Origin: Amblyornis subalaris
Taxonomy: Eukaryota > Chordata > Aves > Passeriformes > Ptilonorhynchidae
DNA: 64,000 bases
Assembly: GCA_018881555.1 (NCBI GenBank)
Contig: JACAXG010000068.1
Coordinates: 2,384,198 to 2,448,197, forward strand
Direction of reading: 5' to 3'
Shown here: one piece after another, positions 55,970-64,000 of the stretch
Layout: each line of letters starts with the position of its first letter
Numbering within the stretch: position 1 is the first letter of the stretch
Notes under the pieces: model-generated
Told to the model about the DNA's origin: nothing
What the model saw: only the letters and a program-made list of their open reading frames with translations
Database searches by the model: none
Translations under genes and position numbers: made by a program

Positions 55970-58900
55970 CAAACAGCTTCTAATGAGTTATTGGAATCAT
56001 TGCTAACTACTCTTAAAATTTGATCAATTTGCTATAATACTGCTTGGTAGTTCTGAATAAAGACTAACTTTTTAACAGTGGGAGAAGTGCAAGCAAGGAA
56101 ATCCTGCAAAACGGGAATCCTCTTTGCTGTCAGACTCTCCCAGTTGAATCTGCAGCCGGAGATGACACATTCTGTTATTGAGATGAGGTTTTGTTTCTGG
56201 TTCACTTGTGTGATTATGCATTTTCATTTGTCAGTAGTTTTGTGATAACTTTCAGCAGGAATGAATCAAGTTTCAGTTCCTGAGGTAAGTTCAGAGGTGA
56301 AGTGAGGGGCGTGTCCCTTGTTTATTGTTAGTTAACATTTTGANTGTTTTCATAAAAAAGGTTGAGGTTTTTTATATGCTGCCATCCATGATTCCCCTTT
56401 GTAAGAAACGTCTATTTTGTATTGTGATACACCAGGCAGAATGGTATTCTTCCAGTTAAAATGAACTTGTGTTGTGTAGGCTCAGAAGGTCCTGGTGTCA
56501 GTGTCTCGGAGGAGAGGCAGAGTCCTGCTGAGAGCAGCGCTGTAACCGTCATCTATAACCCTTATGCTTCCCTCTCCATTGAACAGCAAAGGCAAAAGCT
56601 GCCTGTTTTTAAGGTACAAAAGTTCTTTTTGATATCTTAAATGTATTGTATGATGTCTGGCTCTTATGTCTTTTTTTTTGAAAGAGCAGTATAGAATCAC
56701 TTTGCAACATAAAATAATGATTTTATGACCTTGCTCTCTATTTATTGGAATTTATTGTCCTGCTTGACAACTGTAACTGACAGATTTAAGGGCTTTTTTC
56801 GTGTATGTTATTTACTACATGTTGTACATGTAATTTATAGATTTTAAAGGACTGTTTAGCTTTTTGGCAGTGANCTCCATGTAAGAGGAAGTTACTGTAT
56901 CTGCCAGATATGTAAATATTGTCATTTTAATTGTTTTCTTATTTTTGTATGATCTGTTTTTTATGTTTAAATGTCATCTTCTCTTTCAGCTAAGAAATCA
57001 CATACTTTACCTAGTGGAGAACTACCAGACTCTGGTGATTATTGGGGAAACAGGATGTGGGAAATCAACGCAGATTCCACAAGTAAGTGTCTGTTTAGGT
57101 TGGTAAAATCAGGTATTCCCTCAGGGGATTTTACATGAAATATTAAACAGGACCAGGAAAAAACACAAAGTGTGAGGAATTAACACCTTGCTGTAACCAC
57201 AGCATGACCAATGCCTCTCTTACCCCACGCTTGTTTGCAGTACCTGGCAGAAGCTGGCTGGACAGCTGAAGGNAGAGTTGTTGGAGTGACACAGCCTCGT
57301 CGGGTTGCTGCTGTTTCAGTGAGTGTCCAAATTTTATCATTCTGTTGTCATTATAACCTCCAGTTTATTAGCAGTTTTTGCTAATATCAGGAATCACAAC
57401 TGCACGAGCTTCTGAATGAACAGATGTTTTTGCGTACCTTTCTCTAAGAGTTGCTGGTGTTATACACTGAATTCAACCTGATTAGTGAGTCTTGCCAAAC
57501 ATTCCAACTCCAGAATTGCAGATGGAGAAGCTTTGAAGTAAAATTGAGTGATGTCAGCAGAACTATGTATGGAAGTTAGGGCTGAGCTGTGATTGACTCA
57601 GGACTAGAACTGTGCTTGTGTGACCCTCAACTTCTTTCACAAGGTGAAACAGTGGTATAAATCTGTGTACAGCAGTGCAGCTGGTGNAAGAAAGAAGAGG
57701 TTGTGTACCTCTTTCTAGCAATTAACAACTAGCTTTTTAATCCTTTTTCTGTGTTTGTTTTTTGGTTTTTTTATGGGATGTGGGGTTTTATTGTTTCCCC
57801 TTGTAAAAGTGTCGGGCAAAAGAAGAAAGAGTTTTATTGTGAGAAATTTTTGCATATACATAGTACCTCTTGGCGAGCTGGATGTGCTACGAGGGGGAAA
57901 AGAGGAGATGCTGAGAACAATGACTTGTCCTCCCTAGTAACAGTGTGCACAGAAAGCATCCTTGTCTTCAGAACTGCTGCAGGCACTTGGTGGGTGAAGT
58001 TTCTGCTGCAGCATTCTTTTTGTACAGAGAACTGGGTTACATTTTGTAACCCTCATTTTGCCTGTTCTGTATCGTGTAGTAAATGGTATCTACAACAAAT
58101 CAGCTCCTGCCTCTGGTAAAGATGTAGCAGATTGAGCAGCTGCACCACTTGCTGTTTTATCTCCTCCAGTCNTCTTTAACCAGATCCAGCCTGCTTAAGG
58201 GAACAGTCTCTAGCAGTGCTCTGCATCTTGTGCTTTGGGCAGTCTGCCTGCAGTGTCCTCCCTTTTCTCCTTCATAGGGCATCCAGCTGACAGAGCACAG
58301 TTCTACAGGAGATCTTGTGTGTGCTGCAATGATTTCTCCCAGCAAACTCACTTCTCTCTTCCCTTTCATGTCTTAATGCGTCATTTTTAAGCCTAAAATA
58401 GAAAGATTATTCCATTCAGGCTTAGTATAGAGACACAGCAGAGTTTTTCTTTGAGACTGTTTTTGCAAACTGCCTGGGCTCTGGCTGTTGCAGGGAGATG
58501 AGAAATATAGGTGATGATTTATTGCTTTGCCTTGAACTGAATGTGATATTTTATTTTAATAGGCGACTTATCTGCTCTCCCATCTAGAGCATGGGGGTTG
58601 TTAGAAATAAAGATAGGTAGTTGCTAAGGTATAAGGCGTAGTTTAGAAATTCCTGAACTTCTGCTTGCATTACCCAGACTGACAATTGTCCTGAATTCTT
58701 GGGCTCAAAGTGATGGAGTGATAAGATTCTAACTGAAATCATTAATTCATTGCCTGTTGGTATGGCTTAGAGTGTCACTCAAATGACTGCAAGTTGCTTT
58801 TTGTTGGAATTCTACTGGAACTAATGTTATGTATTGTGAAGTTTTATTGTGTCTTTAGATGTCTTTGTAGCTCGTAATGAATGATACAAGGTTGAAATGT

Positions 58901-61900
58901 GCTGGGAGCTGTTTCCTGTTTATAAGAATCTCTTTTCTCAGGTTGCAGGCCGAGTTGCTGATGAAAGAGGTGCCGTGCTGGGACATGAGGTTGGATATTG
59001 TATTCGGTTTGATGACTGCACAGACCCACAGGCTACAAGAATTAAGGTGAAACATGAACAGTGTATGGTTACTCTGAAGGGATTAGTTGAAACTCTTCAA
59101 GTATTTGTGCAAAATTAATGAGAGCCTTGTGATGTCCAGTCAAGAGAATAGGTAGCATTTTGGTTTTCCAGATGGGTACCCCAAAATTGTGCTTGAAATG
59201 GCTGTGGCAATCCAGACCTTAACAAAATGAGTACATGTTCTATTGTGATATCTGACAACCACCATTTTAGATCTAAAGGACAATTTCAAGGTATGGCCAG
59301 CTGTTGGTACAGTGCAGCTCTAACCTGNGTGTCACTCAAAGTCGTGGCGAAAAGCTGCAGTGAATCACAGATTAAAAGCATCCTCCCCACCCTAAAAATA
59401 GATTTTGATTAAAAGCACAGATAAAACCCAAGATGAGTAGGCTAAGAGATAATTTGGTGGACCAAATAGCAGCTTTGCAGCTGTTCTTCAGGGCTGGGAG
59501 CAATGTTAGTGTTGCTTGTGTTCCTCCAGAAGANGATTTGCTTTAGTTGTGCTGCAATAGCGGTGATGATGAATGAGACAATTTGCTTTTTGATTTTCTT
59601 TTTCTGGGGCTGGTATGCCTTTTTACAGTGAAAGAAATGGAGATATTTGTTCATTAAATACAGCTGTTTTTTTTTTATTTTTAAGCATGATGATTATTCA
59701 TTTGGAGTTGGAAATCTGGAGGGTTTTACCACCAATTCTGGCCTAATTCAAGGCCACAGTTGGAGTCACAGGTCAAACTACCTTTTGATGGCTACATAAG
59801 GCTGGTGTGTTTCCACAGTAGGAATAAAGTTTTAAAATTCAAACGTTGCATTTTGTTGAAATGTTGAGGTTTGTGTTCTGCTCAGGAGTGTGTGACAGAT
59901 ATTAAGGAGCCAACTTTGTGAGGGTCCAGGCTGGATTGACACACAGGATGTTATTGATGGAGCAGATTTAGCCACGTTACAGATGAGTGCANAAACTTTA
60001 TTGCCATCCAGTGCTGCCAATCTGACACTTTTTTCCAATGCAAAAATAAGTAACTTTAGAAAATTCAATACTGATTAAAAAGCAATCACTCTGCTTATCT
60101 CTGGACTAGCCCTCAGAAATACATATTTGGCTTCCATAGATGAAAATTGATCAATTCAATAGATCATTACAAAATTAAAGGCAAGGAAAAATTCAGGCAG
60201 AAGCCTAGAAAATCATGTTTAAAAATCACATAGCTTGTTGAGACTATCTGATAAGGAATTTTGAATTTTTCTTTTTTTGCATTCACTTCTAGTTTCTAAC
60301 TGATGGTATGCTGGTGAGGGAAATGATGGCTGATCCTTTATTAACAAGATACAGGTAAGGAAACATGGAATGAAAGCTTGCTGAAGTGCAGTTTGGTAAA
60401 AAACGACATTTTTTAGCTATTATGGTAGTACTTTTTTTAAATTACTAGTGGGTATTATAAATTAAATACCAAAAAAAGTGAAAATTATTGTAGAAATGTG
60501 ACTTCTTAATGTTGTAAAGATTGTTAGAAAATCAGTTGATCGTTGCAACACCAAAACCAACAGGATTTGGTGCTGTGGGTTTGGAACAAAAGCTAAATGG
60601 ACCTTATGGAGTCTGGGTTATTTTATTTCCTAGTTTTAAATTCACTTTTTCTTTCTGATGCTAATCAAATTAAATAAAAAGAAGTCAACAACAGTATCCA
60701 GAAAACCTATGCAGTACAGTAAGCATAGACTTGTCTTCTTCTACCCCTTTCCAAAAACTAGCCTGAATAAAGAACAGTGTGTGTGTCCCATGTGCTCTTA
60801 GATACATTTTTCTCCCTTCTTCATTGCTGCAAGGTTTTTTAACTTCCCCAGTTTTGTAAGTGGATGTGACCAGTAATAGTCCAGCAGCAGATTTCAAATA
60901 CTGATGTTTCTAGAAGACAGGAAGACACTGATTCTAGTGTCGGTCAAGTAATTTCTGAAATCTTGTCTTTCTGCTTTATTCACAGTGTCCTCATGCTGGA
61001 TGAAGCTCATGAAAGGACTCTTTACACAGATATTGCCATTGGCTTACTAAAAAAGGTTATTCTTTTTAAATTCACAGTTCTCTGTAATTTTAATTCAGTG
61101 ATTTTAATACAGTTCTCTGTAACTGTTTTAATTTTCATCCTTTTCGTTAAACCTCTGATCCTGATGGCTGGTAATTGAACCCATTTGAGGGAGTGATTGC
61201 TGCTTCCTCATTTAGGGAGTGTGATTGCTGCTTCCTCATTTATCCTGCAGCCTATTGTACATACCCAACTGTTTACTTTGGTCATCTGACACTCAGGATC
61301 CTTTATTTCTTCCCGCTGTTGCTGAAAGCTCTGCTTAGATGATAGTACCAAAAATACAGTGTTCATTCTGCTGCTGCTGATCATGTGAAGTGATGTCAGC
61401 CTTGTTGCTGACTTTCAACCTACTGAAGATCTGACTCCCACCAGAAATTAAGAGTAAATTCAAATAATAGACTGAATGCTCTTAAAATAAATATATAAAA
61501 CCCCAAAGAGTCGTCAGGTTCTTAGACCTATGGAGTGATACAGGTGCTTCATTTATCAGCTGTCTTGTAGTTTCAAAGTAGTTTTATAGAGAGGTTTCTG
61601 TAATCTGGCTGCTCTAAACTTGGTTCTAGCCTCTTATTTCAGACAACAGTTTTTACTCTGGATCTTGTTGGTCTCTCTCCTAGGTTCAGAAGAAGCGTGG
61701 GGATCTTCGCCTGATTGTGGCTTCAGCCACCTTGGATGCAGAGGTACAGCTCTGAGATTTGGGTTGAAATGAAGTGACAGTAGATGGCAGCTCCACTGCT
61801 GTTTATGTACAGCTTATCCTCTGTGCTGCTTCTGAGCAGTGCTGCTGCTGGAGTGATGGAGAGGAGAGGAAGGAGTGCAGGAAAAAATCTGCTGTAGTTA

Positions 61901-64000
61901 GGTTGCTGTTGTTTGGATTTCGTGTATTATCGAACTTTTTGGGAATTGAATTGGAATATGAATCTGCTTTTCATGTGTTAGTAACTCTTGTTGTTGGTGT
62001 ATAAAACAATATTCTCTTGGCTTAATCTTGACATTGGCTTAGCTCTGATTTTTGGATAGCATTAATTTGAAGCAACCATAGGCAAGTAACAATAAATGAG
62101 TAGATTTAATTTCAGTGAGATCTTACTAGTTCCCTGATTGACTTGTGGCCTGGGGAAACTTATGTTAACTTAGTAAAAACATTATTAATTTAATTTTGAG
62201 TAGGAATAGAAGAAGAACTCTCTTAGATCCAAGCAGTGTTTCAGCCAGCCCTGTGTTCTGCTTGTAGCAGCAGCAACAGGAGATGCTGTTTAGGGAGAGC
62301 ACATGAGCCTGTGTGCCTGCTGTGGGTCTGTTCTCTTTGAGCTGCCTCAGCATCTGCAGCAGTTGTAACAGATATTAGTCAGCACATTCCTGCTGTTTCT
62401 TTCTAGTACATGTTTATGGACCTGCTGTTTGTNAATTTGTCTTTGAATCTGCTCAATGAAGCTGTATCTCTCCAGGACACCATGTAAGAGTAATTTTCAG
62501 AAGTTTGCCACCTGCTGTATAATGAAGAACTTGATCTAATTCCTTTCAAACCTGCTAGTTTCATCCAGGATCTCCTAGTTCTTGTTCTGTGGGATTTGTG
62601 TTTTAAAAAAAAGCATCCCAAAAACCACTTTCACATTTATTTTATCTTTGATTCTGTAACCCTCAGCTGTGTGTCTTCTCAACCTTGTGCTCCCCAAGCA
62701 CAGCCCCAGCTTTTCAGTCTCTCCTCATATGGCAGCTGCTCCATCTCCATGTCATGTTCATTCCTCTTCTCTGTACTTTTCCAAACTCCTCTGTCCTCAA
62801 TGAGATGTGGTGGTGAGAGCTTGCATGTAGCTCTGAAGATGTAGGCAAACTGAGGTTTCCTTTAGTGGCAGGTGTCATGTGCCATAAATGTTGGTAGTGT
62901 GCTGTGCTTTGGTAGTGTTTGCACTGCTGTATATTCTGTGAATTATAATGCAAAATTTTAACTGCCAGAAATCACATTTCAAATAGTTGACAGTTAATAT
63001 AAAATGAGTTAATAGGAGCAAAATCATTGGTGTGACTATAGAAANATTTTTTTAATACAGAGAGCTTATGGTTATCTCTATAATGCTTGTAAAAGTTGAG
63101 ATGAATTATTTGNGTTCTTAAGTTCATTCTTTTACTATTATTTACTGAAAATACTTCATGACAATAAATCTAAATTTATGGAGGTGTCTCACAATGCATA
63201 AATCAAAAACTTACAGAAATCATGCCTAACTCTGCTTTTACAAAGTAAGATCTTGGTGTTCAGTAAGAGCTGGAAAATTTACTCACTCATCCGAAAATAG
63301 GTGAGAATATGCAAGGCCCTACACAAACCTCTTTGCACCAATAATTTCTAAGTTGTTCTTAGCTTTGACTTTTCTACTATGCTAGATCCAATAGAAAGTT
63401 TATTTATCTTCTTTTTCCAACTGTATCAGCTGNTATAGTTAATTTTATTTCCCTTTTTCATTTTTTTGCTTCTCAAAGTAATAAACACGCAAGACTATTT
63501 GTGCTAAATGCCTCAACCCCAGACAGAATAGAAGGCAACAAAATCAAACTTTCACATTTTTTAATTGGCACTGTCAAATTTAGGAAGTAACCATCCAACT
63601 AGCAGTAATTTAACTTCTTCATGTCTTTAGGTTTTTCTCTTCATTCTTTGAAGTGTCAAACTGAAAGTGTTTGTTTTTGTTTTAATATAGAAATTCAGGG
63701 ATTTCTTTAATCAAAACGATACGGGTGACCCCAGCAAAGACACCAGTGTCATCCTGACTGTCGAGGGGAGGACGTTTCCAGTGGACATCTTTTACCTTCA
63801 GAGGTGTGTTCCTGTCTGATCTGGGCAGTGGTGAGAGTGTGCAGCTGTGGTACCATTTTGTCTAGGTTAGAGCTCTGGTGTCCAAAAGCTGCTCTCTTTG
63901 ACCCTTCTGGAGGGGAGGAGTCTGTACCTATTTGTCTGCTCATGTCTCTGCTGTTTTCTCTCCCCATAGCCCTGTTCCTGACTATATAAAATCAACTGTG
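54788..64000 (+). CDS. DHX35: DHX35, DEAH-box RNA helicase; first ten exons, 3' end outside window
   Basis: Ten exons join in frame to 262 codons (the human protein has about 703). DHX35 is a DEAH/RHA-type RNA helicase reported in catalytic-stage spliceosomes. Motifs seen, in order: Walker A GETGCGKST (77-85), motif Ia TQPRRVAA (106-113), TDGML (153-157), motif II DEAH (176-179) and motif III SAT (208-210). All expected catalytic residues of the first RecA domain are present. The start is the ATG in AAGATGG, giving MAAPVGPVKFW as in mammals. One N in exon 4 is silent (GGN, Gly). The second RecA domain, the winged-helix/ratchet and OB domains lie beyond the window. Confidence 0.96.
55058..55493 (+). 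mobile_element. CR1 LINE fragment, 3' end
   Basis: About 430 bases of CR1 3' sequence: 'agagggagctgggtttgctc', 'aaggaggcgcaggggtgacc', 'agaggacatggccttaaact', and an ending like 'gatgatctcgaaggtctctt'. It is 5'-truncated. Confidence 0.9.
55753..55984 (-). repeat. Right arm of the inverted repeat flanking the DHX35 promoter
   Basis: It is the partner of 53951-54153 in opposite orientation. It is longer mainly because of an expanded TA run at 55936-55964. Weaker similarity may extend about 40 bases beyond the outer end. Confidence 0.8.
55936..55964. repeat. (TA)n microsatellite
   Basis: About 14 AT/TA units within the right inverted-repeat arm. The left arm has only a short interrupted TA run at the same place. 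Confidence 0.9.
56480..56613 (+). CDS. DHX35: DHX35 exon 2
   Basis: It encodes GSEGPGVSVSEERQ and then VIYNPYASLSIEQQRQKLPV, the N-terminal extension before the helicase core. The acceptor is GTGTAG and the donor GTACAA; phase 0. Confidence 0.94.
56990..57082 (+). CDS. DHX35: DHX35 exon 3 (Walker A)
   Basis: It contains GETGCGKST, the ATP-binding P-loop, followed by QIPQ. The donor is GTAAGT; phase 0. Confidence 0.96.
57241..57318 (+). CDS. DHX35: DHX35 exon 4 (motif Ia)
   Basis: It encodes YLAEAGWTAEG and then VTQPRRVAAVS. The donor is GTGAGT at 57319; phase 0. Confidence 0.95.
57319..58941 (+). other. DHX35 intron 4
   Basis: A 1.6-kb AT-rich intron. No gene or named repeat was recognised. 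Confidence 0.8.
58942..59046 (+). CDS. DHX35: DHX35 exon 5
   Basis: It has 35 codons: VAGRVADERGAVLGHEVGYC followed by IRFDDCTDPQATRIK. The donor is GTGAAA; phase 0. Confidence 0.95.
59047..60292 (+). other. DHX35 intron 5
   Basis: A 1.25-kb intron. No gene or named repeat was recognised. The acceptor is CTTCTAG. Confidence 0.8.
60293..60354 (+). CDS. DHX35: DHX35 exon 6
   Basis: It encodes FLTDGMLVREMMADPLLTRY. The TDGML helicase motif is intact. The donor is GTAAGG; phase 2. Confidence 0.95.
60355..60985 (+). other. DHX35 intron 6
   Basis: A 631-base AT-rich intron. No feature was recognised. Confidence 0.8.
60986..61055 (+). CDS. DHX35: DHX35 exon 7 (DEAH box)
   Basis: It encodes VLMLDEAHERTLYTDIAIGL and then LKK. 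DEAH is helicase motif II, which holds the Mg-ATP. The donor is GTTATT, weaker than consensus; phase 0. Confidence 0.96.
61056..61683 (+). other. DHX35 intron 7
   Basis: A 628-base intron with a short tandem duplication at 61189-61242. Nothing else was recognised. Confidence 0.8.
61189..61242. repeat. Two-copy tandem duplication (26 and 28 bases)
   Basis: The unit reads GGGAGTGATTGCTGCTTCCT plus CATTTA. The second copy carries a two-base GT insertion near its start. Confidence 0.9.
61684..61743 (+). CDS. DHX35: DHX35 exon 8 (motif III, SAT)
   Basis: It encodes VQKKRGDLRLIVASATLDAE. The SAT motif couples ATP hydrolysis to unwinding in this family. The donor is GTACAG; phase 0. Confidence 0.95.
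61744..63690 (+). other. DHX35 intron 8
   Basis: A 1.95-kb intron. A probable CR1 fragment in antisense lies at about 62405-62860; the rest is AT-rich with no feature recognised. Confidence 0.75.
62405..62860 (-). mobile_element. Probable CR1 LINE fragment, antisense, diverged
   Basis: The stretch 'cttctcaaccttgtgctccc', then 'cagtctctcctcatatggca' and 'cttttccaaactcctctgtc', resembles the reverse complement of an internal CR1 segment. Upstream parts are only weakly similar, so the edges are approximate. Confidence 0.5.
63691..63803 (+). CDS. DHX35: DHX35 exon 9
   Basis: It encodes KFRDFFNQND, a variable loop, then VILTVEGRTFPVDIFYLQ. The donor is GTGTGT; phase 2. Confidence 0.95.
63970..64000 (+). 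CDS. DHX35: DHX35 exon 10 (3' partial)
   Basis: It completes a Ser codon and encodes PVPDYIKSTV up to the last base of the window. The acceptor is CCCATAG. Confidence 0.93.

Larger units (their letters stand above)
54828..56479 (+). other. DHX35 intron 1
   Basis: A 1.65-kb intron holding the end of the CpG island, a CR1 fragment (55058-55493) and the right arm of the inverted repeat (55753-55984) with a long TA microsatellite. Confidence 0.85.

Overview
This is nuclear genome sequence from a vertebrate, almost certainly a bird. The coding exons carry spliceosomal introns. The dispersed repeats are mainly 3' fragments of CR1 LINEs, the dominant avian retroelement, and introns are mostly compact. 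Gene order is PPP1R16B - FAM83D - DHX35, all on the + strand, which matches the known vertebrate order (human chromosome 20q). The assembly is draft quality: isolated single Ns recur throughout, there is one 505-base gap (23953-24457), and Ns cluster inside repeats.

Layout. (1) 1-40.8 kb: PPP1R16B (TIMAP), an ankyrin-repeat, prenylated regulatory subunit of protein phosphatase 1. The window opens inside an early coding exon that carries the KVSF PP1-docking motif. A 26.8-kb intron follows, then nine more coding exons ending in a CRIS prenylation box, then a 3'UTR of about 5 kb. All ten exons join in frame to 528 codons plus stop. (2) 41.2-48.0 kb: a complete four-exon FAM83D gene (565 aa; spindle-associated anchor of casein kinase 1 alpha). 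(3) 49.0-52.7 kb: a second four-exon FAM83D-like gene in tandem (377 aa) that stops soon after the DUF1669 domain and lacks the C-terminal half. (4) 54.7-64.0 kb: the first ten exons of DHX35, a DEAH-box RNA helicase, running off the window end.

The most notable content is the FAM83D pair. A 480-base block holding all of exon 1 looks identical in both genes, while exons 2-4 agree at only about 60-75% of residues. This points to recent gene conversion or to an assembly artefact. The paralogues differ in predicted parts: both keep the D and F residues of DUF1669 needed for CK1 binding, but only the upstream copy has a periodic TQT-type array (candidate dynein light chain LC8 sites) and a promoter CHR element. 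Both use a GC-AG intron at the same place. A second unexpected structure is an inverted repeat of about 200 bases whose arms lie either side of the DHX35 promoter and first exon, about 1.6 kb apart.

The three loci are not an operon. PPP1R16B works in phosphatase targeting at membranes, FAM83D at the mitotic spindle, and DHX35 in RNA processing. Functional statements come from recalled family knowledge. Exon limits, motifs and repeats were read directly from the sequence, and no database search was run.
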